Positions 50,405 to 60,550 of a stretch of DNA of 64,000 bases are shown in pieces; position 1 is the first letter of the stretch, and every line of letters begins with the position of its first letter. A model generated the notes under the pieces. That model was not told where the DNA came from, searched no databases, and saw only the letters and a program-made list of their open reading frames with translations. Origin of the DNA: Curtobacterium sp. VKM Ac-1395 (lineage in GTDB: Bacteria; Actinomycetota; Actinomycetes; Actinomycetales; Microbacteriaceae). The position numbers and the translations under genes are program-made. Location of the stretch: assembly GCF_015350975.1 (NCBI RefSeq), contig NZ_JADKRX010000003.1, positions 564,496 to 628,495 of the forward strand. Direction: 5' to 3'.

Positions 50405-51163
50405 ATGAAGGTCGACGTCATCCTCCCCTGTCTCGACGAGGCCGACGCCTTGCCGTCGGTCATCGGCCGCCTGCCCGAGGGATATCGTGCGATCGTCGTC
50501 GACAACGGGTCGACCGATGGTTCCGCTGACATCGCTCGTGCGCTAGGCGCGACGGTCGTCACCGAGTCCCGCCGCGGCTTCGGCTCGGCCTGTGCCGCCG
50601 GGGTCGCTGCCGCCACCGCCGACTTCGTCGCCTTCTGCGACGCCGACGCCTCCATGGACCCCGCCGAACTCCCGCCGCTCGTCGACCGCGTCGCCTCCGG
50701 CCGCGTCGACCTGGCACTCGGCCGCCGCGTCCCGACCACCCGTGGCGCCTGGGCCCCACACGCCCGCTTCGCCAACCGCGTCCTCGCCGTGCTCATGCGC
50801 CGCGCGACCGGCTACCGCCTCCGCGACCTCGGCCCGATGCGCGTCATGCGCCGTGAGGACCTCGTCGCCCTCGACCTGCAGGACCGCCGCAGCGGCTACC
50901 CGCTCGAGATGGTCCTGGCCGCGCACGCCGCGGGCTGGCTCGTCGACGAGTCCGACATCGGCTACGCCCAGCGCGTCGGCGACAGCAAGGTCACCGGCAC
51001 CCTCCGCGGCACCGTCAACGCGGTGAAGGACATGACGCGTCTGCTCCGGAAGTACCGCCGGGAGGCCCGGACCACCACCGTCACGCCGGCTCGTCTCCGG
51101 CAGACGGTCGGCTCCTCGGCCCCCAGCACCGACCGCACGCCGGCAGCGGAGGTCCGCTCGTGA
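50405..51163 (+). CDS. GT2 family glycosyltransferase
   Basis: A 252-residue GT-A glycosyltransferase resembling dolichol-phosphate-mannose-synthase-like enzymes. 'VDVILPCLDEADALPSVIGR' opens it, 'VVDNGSTDGSADIARALGA' is the nucleotide site and 'FVAFCDADASMDP' the metal DxD. A C-terminal basic tail follows. The ATG at 50405 puts the domain at the N-terminus; in-frame ATGs at 50357 and 50396 are possible. It overlaps the DUF2064 gene by four bases. Confidence 0.85.
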   Translation: MKVDVILPCLDEADALPSVIGRLPEGYRAIVVDNGSTDGSADIARALGATVVTESRRGFGSACAAGVAAATADFVAFCDADASMDPAELPPLVDRVASGRVDLALGRRVPTTRGAWAPHARFANRVLAVLMRRATGYRLRDLGPMRVMRREDLVALDLQDRRSGYPLEMVLAAHAAGWLVDESDIGYAQRVGDSKVTGTLRGTVNAVKDMTRLLRKYRREARTTTVTPARLRQTVGSSAPSTDRTPAAEVRS

Positions 51164-51828
51164 CCGCCGACAGCACGACACCGGTCCCGCTGACCGTCGT
51201 CGTCATCGCGAAGGAATGCCTGCCCGGCAAGGTCAAGACCCGCCTGACCCCGGCGCTCTCCCCCGAGGCCGCTGCCCGGGTCGCCGCCGCCAGCCTCGAC
51301 GACACGCTCAGGACCGTCAGCGCCCTGCCCGTCGAGCGGCGCGTGCTGTTCTTCGACGGCGCCGTGGTGCCCGACGCGGCCGCGGGCTTCGACGTGCTCC
51401 CCCAGCCCGGCGGTGGGCTCGACGATCGCCTCGGGCTCCTCTTCGACACGATGACCGGTCCGACCCTCCTCGTCGGCATGGACACCCCGCAGCTCTCCGC
51501 CGCCGACCTCGCCCCGGTCCTCGACGCCCCTGACCGCGACGCCTGGTTCGGCCCAGCGGAGGACGGCGGCTTCTGGTCCCTGTCCCTCGGACGGCCCGAC
51601 GGCGCACTCCTCCGTGGCGTGCCGATGTCCCAGGACGACACCGGTGCCGTCCAGCTCGCACGCCTCACCGACGCCGGTCTCGACGTCGGCACCCTCACCA
51701 CCCTGCTCGACGTGGACACGGTCCCGGACGCCCAGCGCGTCGCCGACCTCGCCCCCACGTCCGCGTTCGCCACGGCCCTGCACGCCGAACCGGTGGACGC
51801 CTCCGTCACGACTGGAGCCCTCCGATGA
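51160..51828 (+). CDS. DUF2064 (TIGR04282-type) glycosyltransferase-like protein
   Basis: A 222-residue GT-A-fold protein. The N-terminal 'VVVIAKECLPGKVKTRLTPA' is the DUF2064 signature, and 'LLVGMDTPQLSAADLAPVLD' and 'FGPAEDGGFWSLSLG' follow. TIGR04282 members are annotated as nucleotidyl/glycosyl transferases in arsenosugar-like pathways. It is coupled to GT2 and methyltransferase genes by 4-base overlaps, so all three serve one pathway. Confidence 0.85.
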   Translation: MTADSTTPVPLTVVVIAKECLPGKVKTRLTPALSPEAAARVAAASLDDTLRTVSALPVERRVLFFDGAVVPDAAAGFDVLPQPGGGLDDRLGLLFDTMTGPTLLVGMDTPQLSAADLAPVLDAPDRDAWFGPAEDGGFWSLSLGRPDGALLRGVPMSQDDTGAVQLARLTDAGLDVGTLTTLLDVDTVPDAQRVADLAPTSAFATALHAEPVDASVTTGALR

Positions 51829-52493
51829 GCGACACCACCCAGACCGCGGTCACCTTCGGCACCGGCGGCGACGAGCCCTACGCCCGCGCGCTCCGCACCG
51901 ACGGCCGCCTGCGACTCACCGACCTCGGCCGCCCGGACGCCGACGTCACCATGGACGTCGGCCGCTGGAACGCCGCGGCGGACCGGGTCGACCGCTCCCT
52001 GCTCGAGGACGTCGACGGCCCCGTGATCGACATCGGCTGCGGCCCCGGGCGGATGCTCGTCGCCGCGATGGCGCTCGGGATCCCGGCGCTCGGCGTCGAC
52101 GTGTCCCCCGAGGCCGTGGCGATCGCGACCCGCTCCGGCGGCCGCGCCGTCCAGGGCTCGGTCTTCGACACCGTGCCGGACGAGGGGCGCTGGGACACCG
52201 CGCTCGTCCTCGACGGCAACATCGGCATCGGCGGGGACCCCGTCGCCCTGCTCGCACGCTGTCGGGACATCGTCCGCGTCGGCGGCCGTGTGGTCGTCGA
52301 GACGCACACCGACCGCACCGCCGACCGGACCTACCTGGCGCGCGTCGTCGACACCGACGGCCACGCCAGCGCCGAGTTCCCCTGGGCCGAGGTCGGCCTC
52401 GACGCCGTGCGCCGGCACGCGGCCGACGTCGGGCTCGTCGCCCGGTCGAGCTGGACCGCGGCCGGCCGGAGCTTCTGCGAGCTCGTGGCCTGA
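51825..52493 (+). CDS. SAM-dependent methyltransferase
   Basis: A 222-residue class I methyltransferase; motif I is 'VIDIGCGPGRMLVAAMAL' and the acidic residue after beta-2 is in 'GVDVSPEAVAIA'. A short family-specific 'MDVGRWNAAADRVDRSLLED' region precedes it. It ends the epimerase/GT2/DUF2064 operon, starting with ATG four bases inside the previous gene. The substrate is unknown. Confidence 0.87.
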   Translation: MSDTTQTAVTFGTGGDEPYARALRTDGRLRLTDLGRPDADVTMDVGRWNAAADRVDRSLLEDVDGPVIDIGCGPGRMLVAAMALGIPALGVDVSPEAVAIATRSGGRAVQGSVFDTVPDEGRWDTALVLDGNIGIGGDPVALLARCRDIVRVGGRVVVETHTDRTADRTYLARVVDTDGHASAEFPWAEVGLDAVRRHAADVGLVARSSWTAAGRSFCELVA

Positions 52494-52504
52494 TCACCCT
52501 CGCG

Positions 52505-52543
52505 GCGCGTTGTTTTGCACAGTGCAAGACAACGCGCTACGGT
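52505..52543 (+). promoter_or_regulatory. Promoter embedded in a 33-bp near-perfect palindrome
   Basis: Arms of 16 bases (52505-52520 and 52522-52537) with a single-base centre and one mismatch; the core is TTTTGCAC-A-GTGCAAGA. The palindrome contains a -35-like TTGCAC (52515-52520) placed exactly 17 bases before a -10-like TACGGT (52538-52543). A dimeric repressor, for example TetR type, bound here would cover the promoter of the 81-residue protein. Confidence 0.65.
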
Positions 52544-52618
52544 GGTGGTTCCAGTCGACGACGTCGGAGTCGTCGCACCGGTGACTCCTCGCGCGTCGCA
52601 CCACCCCGAGGAGTCCCC

Positions 52619-52864
52619 ATGACGCAGCACACCTCCCCGTTCGGCGGCGCCTTCGTGTCCGGCACCGAGCAGCGCGACGAGCGCGGCACCTTCACGGGCT
52701 CGCGCTCGACCGACACCGTCGGCACCTACACGGGCGTCCCGGTCACCGGGCGTCTCGGACGCTTCGTCGACGTGCAGTCCGTCCGCCCGGGCACCGCCAC
52801 CGCCGCGAACCGGACCGTCACCGGTTCGTTCCGCACCGCGACCGGGTCGTTCCGCACCGCCTGA
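52619..52864 (+). CDS. Small protein of unknown function with a C-terminal repeat
   Basis: An 81-residue Thr/Gly/Ser/Arg-rich protein with GAGGAG six bases before its ATG. No hydrophobic segment or signal peptide is seen. The C-terminus contains the heptapeptide TGSFRTA in tandem, and 'GTFTGSRSTDTVGTYTGVPV' earlier has a similar rhythm, so the protein may be a short beta-repeat. No family is recognised. It is a one-gene unit behind a strongly palindromic promoter, so it is likely to be tightly regulated. Confidence 0.7.
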   Translation: MTQHTSPFGGAFVSGTEQRDERGTFTGSRSTDTVGTYTGVPVTGRLGRFVDVQSVRPGTATAANRTVTGSFRTATGSFRTA

Positions 52865-52910
52865 GGCCCGTCCCTGAGCGTGTCCACGCGGACGATGCCA
52901 GGATGGGCGC

Positions 52911-54530
<1,620 letters not shown>

Positions 54531-54542
54531 CGGTCCCCGGTC

Positions 54543-54570
54543 GGCGGCGGAGGGTCAGTCCTCCGCCGCC
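54543..54570. terminator. Hairpin between convergent pgm and GH125 genes
   Basis: Stem GGCGGCGGAGG / CCTCCGCCGCC (11 bases) with a 6-base loop. The right arm lies inside the last codons of the GH125 gene. It could end pgm transcription; no T-run follows. Confidence 0.5.
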
Positions 54571-55832
54571 ACCATCGCCAGTTCGCAGAACATCGCGTCC
54601 GCCCACGAGAACCACGGCCGCGAGAACTGTGTCGGGTCGTCGACGTCGAACGACTCGTGCATGTCCCCGGTGCCCGCGTCCGTCGCGACGAGCACGTCGA
54701 GGAGCTCGCGGCGCCGCGATGCCGACCCCGACACCAGCCCCTCCACCGCGAGCGCGATCGGCCACACCCGATGCGGCAGCGTGTGTGGGCTGCCGATGCC
54801 CGCGGCCACGGACCCCGAGAACCAGAACGGGTTCGCCGCCGAGAGCACGAACGACCTGGTCGCCGCCCACACGGTGTCGTCGATGACCGAGGGCGCCGAC
54901 AGGGGCAACGACAGCAGCGACGGCGTGTTCGCGTCGTCCATCAGCAGCACCCCGCCGAGCCCGTCGACCTCGTACGCGTAGACGTCCCTGCCGTCCGGCC
55001 CCGGGACGACACCGTGGCGCGCGACCCCTGCCGTGATCTCCGTCCGGAGCACGTCGGCCGCGTCGGCGAGTGCCCCGTCGGACCAGGCCGCCCGAGCCAG
55101 CTCGGCGACGGCCAGGAGCGCCTGGGCAGCGAACAGGTTCGCCGGGACGTTGTAGCCGTACGTGCAGGCGTCGTCCGACGGTCGGAAGCCGCACCACGTC
55201 ATGCCGGTCGGACCGACCGGGGTGCCTCGGCCGTCGCGGGCCAGGGTCTCGGTGGGGATCGCTCCCGCACGGACGAACCGGTAGGCGGATGCGTCGTGGT
55301 CCTGCTCCGCCCGCCACTGCGCCACGATCGTGCGGAACACCCGGTGGGCGCGCTCGTCGAGGACGTCGGTCGTGCCGGTGCTGCGCCACAGCGCGTGCGC
55401 GAAGGTCACCGGGTAGGCCAGGCTGTCGACCTCGTACTTCTGCTCCCACACGAGCGGGTCGGCGTTCAGGTCGTCCTCGTCCCAGTGCATCCCGTTCGGC
55501 TCCCGGTTGAAGGAGTTGGCGTACGGGTCGTGGTCGACCAGCCGGAACTGCCGCCGCACGACGGACCACAGCAGGTCGGCGAGCGCCGGGCTCTCCCCGA
55601 CCAGTCGCAGGTACGGCGTCATCTGCGTCGTGGAGTCACGCAGCCACATCGCGGGGATGTCCCCGGTGATCACGAAGGCCCCGTCGTCGTCGAGGGAGAT
55701 GGTCTCCCGCAGCGTCCGTGCGAGCGCCCGCTCCACGCGGTCCCCGACGTCGGTGCCGACCGACGCGCGGACGCGGTCGGCGGCGGCGCGGAGCGTGGAC
55801 AGGATCTCGTCGTCGAGGTGCGTCGTCGTCAC
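54555..55832 (-). CDS. GH125 (DUF1237) metal-independent alpha-mannosidase
   Basis: A 425-residue glycoside hydrolase of family 125, an (alpha/alpha)6 fold exo-alpha-1,6-mannosidase. 'ITGDIPAMWLRDSTTQMTPY' carries the conserved catalytic Asp, followed by 'DPYANSFNREPNGMHWDEDD', 'MTWCGFRPSDDACTYGYNVP' and 'FSRPWFSWADAMF'. GTG at 55832 is chosen at the domain start; no signal peptide is visible, so it is likely cytoplasmic. The gene is monocistronic. Confidence 0.9.
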   Translation of the reverse strand: MTTTHLDDEILSTLRAAADRVRASVGTDVGDRVERALARTLRETISLDDDGAFVITGDIPAMWLRDSTTQMTPYLRLVGESPALADLLWSVVRRQFRLVDHDPYANSFNREPNGMHWDEDDLNADPLVWEQKYEVDSLAYPVTFAHALWRSTGTTDVLDERAHRVFRTIVAQWRAEQDHDASAYRFVRAGAIPTETLARDGRGTPVGPTGMTWCGFRPSDDACTYGYNVPANLFAAQALLAVAELARAAWSDGALADAADVLRTEITAGVARHGVVPGPDGRDVYAYEVDGLGGVLLMDDANTPSLLSLPLSAPSVIDDTVWAATRSFVLSAANPFWFSGSVAAGIGSPHTLPHRVWPIALAVEGLVSGSASRRRELLDVLVATDAGTGDMHESFDVDDPTQFSRPWFSWADAMFCELAMVAAED

Positions 55833-55980
55833 CCGACCACCGTAGCGACACCGCGGGCGTAGCCTCGGGCGATCGGGGGCCGTGCGACGACGGACATCGC
55901 TGTGCCGCTCCCGTGTGGATCCCTGCCGATCCACTCAGGAAGCCACTCCTGGACGACTGACTGGTTGCGGCAGATGTAAC

Positions 55981-55996
55981 TTTGCAGACAGCGCAA
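55981..55996. promoter_or_regulatory. Partial dyad upstream of the MFS exporter
   Basis: TTTGCA-n4-GCGCAA, 40 bases upstream of the MFS start. It loosely resembles the core of the palindrome at 52505 (TTTGCAC...GTGCAA) with a different spacing. A common regulator is possible but speculative. Confidence 0.25.
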
Positions 55997-56036
55997 TTTT
56001 CTGACCACAGCGCCTCGGTACCGGGAGACCCTGCAC

Positions 56037-58502
56037 ATGACCCAGACGGCGACCGCCCCCGCGGGAACCACCACGGCGTCCAACGTCGTGATGAACCACC
56101 GACAGATCCTGCTCGTGATCTACGGCCTCATGGCCGGCATGTTCCTCGGTGCGCTCGACCAGACGATCGTCGGCACGGCGATCCGCACCATCGGCGACGA
56201 CCTGCACGGGCTCGACCAGCAGGCCTGGGTGACGACGGCCTACCTGATCGCGTCCACGATCACGACCCCGATCTACGGCAAGCTCTCCGACATCTTCGGA
56301 CGACGCCCGCTGTTCCTCACTGCGATCGGCATCTTCATCCTCGGCTCCTTCCTGGCGTCGTTCTCGAGCTCGATGCTCATGCTCGCCGGGTTCCGCGCGC
56401 TGCAGGGCCTCGGAGCCGGTGGCCTGATGTCGCTCCCGCTCGCGATCATGGGCGACATGCTCGCTCCCCGCGAGCGTGCGAAGTACCAGGGCTACTTCCT
56501 CGCCGTGTTCGGCATCTCCAGCGTCATCGGCCCGTTGGTCGGCGGCCTGTTCGCAGGCGCCAACCAGATCCTCTTCGTGTCCGGCTGGCGCTGGGTCTTC
56601 CTGATCAACGTGCCGGTCGGCGTCATCGCCCTGTTCATGGTCCTGACGTTCCTGCACCTGCCGAAGTTCGGTGACCGTGGCAAGCCGCGCATCGACTGGT
56701 GGGGCGCCACGCTCGTCATCACCACCCTCGTGCCGCTGCTCCTCATCGCCGAGCAGGGCCGCGAGTGGGGCTGGGCCTCCCCCGGCGCCATCGCCTGCTA
56801 CGCGATCGGTGCGCTGGGGCTGATCGGGTTCATCATCGTCGAGCGCGCGATGGGCGACGACGCGATCCTGCCGCTGAAGCTCTTCGGGTCGCACGTCTTC
56901 TCGATGGCCGCGATCCTGTCCGTGCTCGTCGGGTTCGGCATGTTCGGCGCGATGCTGACCATCCCGCTGTACCTGCAGATCGTGAAGGGCGTGACCCCGA
57001 CCGAGTCCGGCTTCGCGATGCTCCCGATGGTCATCGGTCTGATGATCTCCTCGATCGCGTCCGGCCAGATCGTCTCCCGCACGGGCAAGTACCGCATCTT
57101 CCCGGTCACCGGCACCGCGTTCACGGCCGTCGGCTTCACCGTGCTGACCTTCCTCACCGCGGACAGCTCCCTCGTGTTCCTGATGACGGGCATGTTCCTC
57201 ATCGGGCTCGGCCTCGGCCAGCTCATGCAGACGCTGACCCTCGCCGCGCAGGGGTCGGTCAGCCCGCGGGACATCGGCGTCGCGACCAGTTCCGCGACGT
57301 TCTTCCGCCAGATCGGCGGCACGATGGGCACGGCCGTGCTGCTCTCGGTGCTGTTCACGCTCATGCCGACGAACATCACCACGGCCATGCAGAACAAGGC
57401 CGACCTGTCGAGTGCGCTGAACGCCGCCCTGACCCCGTCCGTCGCGAACGCCCGTGAGAACAAGGGCGTGATGGACAACATCTGGACCAAGATCGTCGAC
57501 CCGGTCAAGCAGAACGTGCAGGACGGCCTCGACAAGGGCGCCGTCCAGGCCAAGCAGGCCGCCGACGACGCCGTGACGAAGCAGGTCACCGCCGCCGTGC
57601 AGCAGCAGGTCGCCGCGGGCACCGTCCCGGCTGCGGCAGCGCAGTCCGTCATCTCGGAGCAGGTCGCCGCTGCGACGCCTGCTGCCGAGCGCCAGGCACT
57701 GCAGACCGCAGCCAGCCGCGCGAACGCCGAGGTCGGCGACGGTGGCACCCTGCAGATCGACTACGCGAACGCCGCCCAGCGGGGGAACGTCGTCGACGAG
57801 GTCACCCCGACCCTCATCAAGCAGCTGAAGAACGGCGACTCCGCCGCGAACTCGTCCTCGAGCTCCGCGACGAGCGACACCTCGTTCCTCAACGGTGCCG
57901 ACAAGCGCCTGACCCGTCCGTTCCTGGTCGGCTTCAGCAACTCGACGGTGACGGTGTACCTCGTCGGGCTCGGCGTGGTCCTCATCGCGTTCGTCCTGAC
58001 GTGGTTCTTCCGCGTGCCGCCGCTGCGCAAGACCTCGGCGCTGCAGGAACAGGCGGACACCGCCCGTGCCGCGGCTTCCGGTGGTGGCCGGAACGGTGAC
58101 GGCGACGACGACCGCCTGACGGTCGACGCCCAGCAGGCCGCCGCAGGCTCGGGGGCACTCGTGTCGCCGGACACCGGGTCGATGCACGTGGTCCCGACCT
58201 CGCCGGACGTCCCCGCGCAGCCGCGGTCCGCCCGCTCCGTCGACGGCGGCGGCGTCTCGGTGCTGCCCCGACCGAGCGACGCCCGGGCACCCCTGCCCGA
58301 TGCGCCCACGCACGGCGCCCACTCGGCCGCCGCGCCGGTCGACGAGCCCGCCACCACGACGGGCGCCATCCGGACCCAGCACGCGGCGCACGCCGCCGGG
58401 TCGGACGCCGACCGCCCGGTCAGCGGGACCGATGCTGCCCAGCCGGGCACGGCCTCCCGTCCGGACGAAAGCGACCACCACGGCCGTCACTCGGCCGAGT
58501 AG
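56037..58502 (+). CDS. MDR-type MFS transporter (DHA2, 14 TM) with large insert and tail
   Basis: An 821-residue drug/proton antiporter. The first half has 'GALDQTIVGTAIRTIGDDL' (motif D1) and 'GKLSDIFGRRPLF' (motif A), and 'LGAGGLMSLPLAIMGDM' (motif C) follows. Fourteen hydrophobic segments fit DHA2. Two unusual regions: a hydrophilic Ala/Gln-rich insert of about 180 residues (442-620) between the last two helices, predicted helical, and a disordered tail of about 160 residues (660-821) rich in Pro, Ser, Asp and Ala. Usual length is about 500. It probably exports toxic compounds. Confidence 0.85.
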   Translation: MTQTATAPAGTTTASNVVMNHRQILLVIYGLMAGMFLGALDQTIVGTAIRTIGDDLHGLDQQAWVTTAYLIASTITTPIYGKLSDIFGRRPLFLTAIGIFILGSFLASFSSSMLMLAGFRALQGLGAGGLMSLPLAIMGDMLAPRERAKYQGYFLAVFGISSVIGPLVGGLFAGANQILFVSGWRWVFLINVPVGVIALFMVLTFLHLPKFGDRGKPRIDWWGATLVITTLVPLLLIAEQGREWGWASPGAIACYAIGALGLIGFIIVERAMGDDAILPLKLFGSHVFSMAAILSVLVGFGMFGAMLTIPLYLQIVKGVTPTESGFAMLPMVIGLMISSIASGQIVSRTGKYRIFPVTGTAFTAVGFTVLTFLTADSSLVFLMTGMFLIGLGLGQLMQTLTLAAQGSVSPRDIGVATSSATFFRQIGGTMGTAVLLSVLFTLMPTNITTAMQNKADLSSALNAALTPSVANARENKGVMDNIWTKIVDPVKQNVQDGLDKGAVQAKQAADDAVTKQVTAAVQQQVAAGTVPAAAAQSVISEQVAAATPAAERQALQTAASRANAEVGDGGTLQIDYANAAQRGNVVDEVTPTLIKQLKNGDSAANSSSSSATSDTSFLNGADKRLTRPFLVGFSNSTVTVYLVGLGVVLIAFVLTWFFRVPPLRKTSALQEQADTARAAASGGGRNGDGDDDRLTVDAQQAAAGSGALVSPDTGSMHVVPTSPDVPAQPRSARSVDGGGVSVLPRPSDARAPLPDAPTHGAHSAAAPVDEPATTTGAIRTQHAAHAAGSDADRPVSGTDAAQPGTASRPDESDHHGRHSAE

Positions 58503-58523
58503 CCGCACCGGAGCACGACCCAG

Positions 58524-58563
58524 AACGACGAAGCCGCTGTCAGACGACAGCGGCTTCGTCGTT
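58524..58563. terminator. Strong hairpin terminator after the MFS gene
   Basis: Perfect 18-base stem (58524-58541 and 58546-58563) with a 4-base loop, 22 bases after the MFS stop. The arm reads AACGACGAAGCCGCTGTC. It separates the transporter from the GNAT gene. Confidence 0.85.
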
Positions 58564-58632
58564 CCGCGTCCGCCCTCGCCCGTCTCGACCGCCTCCACCG
58601 GGCGTCCGGGATCGCCGCGTAGCCTCGCGCGC

Positions 58633-58917
58633 ATGGCTCTTGACGTCCGCAACGACACCGACCAGCAGCAGTACTCCCTCGTCGAGGACGGCGAGGTCAT
58701 CGGCTTCGCCGCGTACGAGGCCGACGCCGATGAGATCCGCTTCGTGCACACCGAGGTCGAGCCCGCGCACCGCGGCGGCGGCCATGCGTCCATCCTCGTG
58801 CAGCACGCGCTGGACGACGTGCGTTCGGGCTCCTCGCTCCGCGTCGTGCCGCAGTGCAGCTACGTCGCGGCGTGGATCGAACGCCACCCGGACTACCAGG
58901 AGCTCACCACACGCTGA
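58633..58917 (+). CDS. Small GNAT-like N-acetyltransferase (YjdJ type)
   Basis: A 94-residue single-domain N-acetyltransferase of the Gcn5-like YjdJ family. 'DGEVIGFAAYEADADEIRFV' and the acyl-CoA loop 'VEPAHRGGGHASILVQHAL' are visible, followed by 'VPQCSYVAAWIERHPDY', the family's C-terminal signature. These short proteins probably acetylate small amines, with unknown substrate. ATG at 58633. Confidence 0.9.
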   Translation: MALDVRNDTDQQQYSLVEDGEVIGFAAYEADADEIRFVHTEVEPAHRGGGHASILVQHALDDVRSGSSLRVVPQCSYVAAWIERHPDYQELTTR

Positions 58918-59023
58918 CGGGCGCCGCGTCCCGTCGCGGGAGCAGCAACCGTCGCCTCGGCAACAGCGACGCGACGTCGTCTGCTCCCTCGGCGCGCGAG
59001 CTCACCCGCCCGCGCTCCCTCGC

Positions 59024-59353
59024 TCAGTACGGGCGGTCGTGCGTCCCGGTGCTGCCGAGGTGCCGTCCGGCCGGGCGCACCGCGGGCACGCGGATCAGCA
59101 CGATGCCGCTGAGCAGGTCGTGGTCGTCTCCGGCAGGCGTCGGGGCCTCCTTCGGGAGGCGCGACTGCCGTTCGTACTCGGCCTGCGTCTCGTGACGGGT
59201 CGGCGCGAAGACCTCGTCCATCATCGATGCGATGCCGCCGGATCCCCCGCTGTTGGTGGCCTTGTTCGACAGGTCGATCCACCCCAGGCGATCGGCGATC
59301 CACGTCACGAGGACCGCTGCGGCCATCGCCCCCAGGAGGATCATCCAGTTCAC
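59024..59353 (-). CDS. Hypothetical single-pass membrane protein
   Basis: A 109-residue protein with one N-terminal transmembrane helix (about residues 3-22, 'MILLGAMAAAVLVTWIADRL') and a polar cytoplasmic or extracellular part. The GTG at 59353 has no obvious ribosome site. No family is recognised. It sits between the GNAT and lipoate-ligase genes on its own. Confidence 0.6.
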   Translation of the reverse strand: MNWMILLGAMAAAVLVTWIADRLGWIDLSNKATNSGGSGGIASMMDEVFAPTRHETQAEYERQSRLPKEAPTPAGDDHDLLSGIVLIRVPAVRPAGRHLGSTGTHDRPY

Positions 59354-59452
59354 GGCAGTGACGCTACGTGACCGAATGCCGCTCCGGATCAGCCGCGCGG
59401 AGGATGTTCGCGATCCGCCATCCTCCGATCGGGCTGACGTCGTGCCCGTGGC

Positions 59453-60502
59453 TCAGGGAACGCGCTCGAGCCACTCCGCCGTCGCGAACTTCGTCTCCAC
59501 GAGCTCCCGCGCCTTGGCCCGCTCCTCCTCGGTGACCGCGCCGGGCGTAGCGCTGTACCGCTTCGTGAACGTGGCGATGAGCGAGTCGATGATCTCCGCC
59601 CGTGAGAGGCCCGTCTGTGACCGCAGCGGGTCGACGCGCTTGGCGGCGGAGGTGGTCCCCTTGTCGCTCATCTTCTCGCGACCGATGCGCAGGACCTCGA
59701 CCATCTTCTCGCCGTCCATGTCGTAGCTCATGGTGGCGTGGTGCAGCAGGGCGCCGGTCCCGAGGCGCTTCTGTGCTGCCCCGCCGATCTTGCCCTTGGC
59801 GGAGGTGATGTCGTTGAGCGGCTGGTAGAACGCGTCGATGCCGAGGGCCTTCAGCGCCTCGATCACCCACTCGTCCAGGAACGCGTACGAGTCGGCGAAC
59901 GTCATGCCCTGCACGAGGGCGGTCGGCACGTAGAGCGAGTACGAGATGATCGCGCCGGCGTCCATGAACATCGCGCCGCCGCCGGAGATCCGCCGGACGA
60001 CCTGCACGCCGTACTTCTCGGCGCCGGCGGGGTCGACCTCGTTCTTCAAGGACTGGAAGCTGCCGATGACGACCGCGGGCTGGTCCCACTCCCAGATGCG
60101 CAGGGTGGGACCGCGGCGGCCGGCCCCCACCTCTTCCGTCAGGACCTGATCGAGCGCCAGGTGCTCGTTCGGGCTGATCGGGCCCTCGTGGACGACCTGC
60201 CAGTCGTAGTCGTTCCAGGTCGAGGCGCGCGACAGGGCGCGGCGGACGGCGACCCCGACGGACTCGGGGGTGAAGCCGAGCAGCACGGCGTCCTCGGGCA
60301 GCGCCGCGCGGACGGCGGCAGCGACACCGGCCGAGTCGGTCGTCGCGGGCAGGCCGTTCACGGCCGCGTCGATCAGCGGGAGCGCATCGTCCGGTTCGAG
60401 GAAGAAGTCCCCCGCCAGGCGGAACTCCTGGATGGTGTCGTCGACGACCTCCAGGTCGACGACGACGAGCTTGCCACCTGGGACCTTGTACTCACCATGC
60501 AC
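59453..60502 (-). CDS. lplA: Lipoate-protein ligase A family protein
   Basis: A 349-residue lipoate/octanoate attachment enzyme. The N-terminal 90 residues form an accessory domain like the C-terminal part of E. coli LplA, and the BPL/LplA/LipB catalytic domain follows ('PTLRIWEWDQPAVVIGSFQS', 'VVRRISGGGAMFMDAGAI', 'NDITSAKGKIGGAAQK' with the conserved Lys). In place of the usual 'HD' after the GGGA loop it reads 'FMDAG', a small change in the binding loop. The domain order accessory-catalytic is typical of actinobacterial LplA. Confidence 0.9.
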   Translation of the reverse strand: MHGEYKVPGGKLVVVDLEVVDDTIQEFRLAGDFFLEPDDALPLIDAAVNGLPATTDSAGVAAAVRAALPEDAVLLGFTPESVGVAVRRALSRASTWNDYDWQVVHEGPISPNEHLALDQVLTEEVGAGRRGPTLRIWEWDQPAVVIGSFQSLKNEVDPAGAEKYGVQVVRRISGGGAMFMDAGAIISYSLYVPTALVQGMTFADSYAFLDEWVIEALKALGIDAFYQPLNDITSAKGKIGGAAQKRLGTGALLHHATMSYDMDGEKMVEVLRIGREKMSDKGTTSAAKRVDPLRSQTGLSRAEIIDSLIATFTKRYSATPGAVTEEERAKARELVETKFATAEWLERVP

Positions 60503-60550
60503 GTCGTCAGCCTAATCCTGCGGTCGCCGCCACAGGCCGGACGGGCGTCG

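Noticed and set aside
55935..58793. Very long open frame antisense to the MFS gene
   Set aside because: High GC content leaves antisense frames open; its translation is rich in Arg, Glu, His and Gly without any family motif, while the plus strand codes for a clear transporter.
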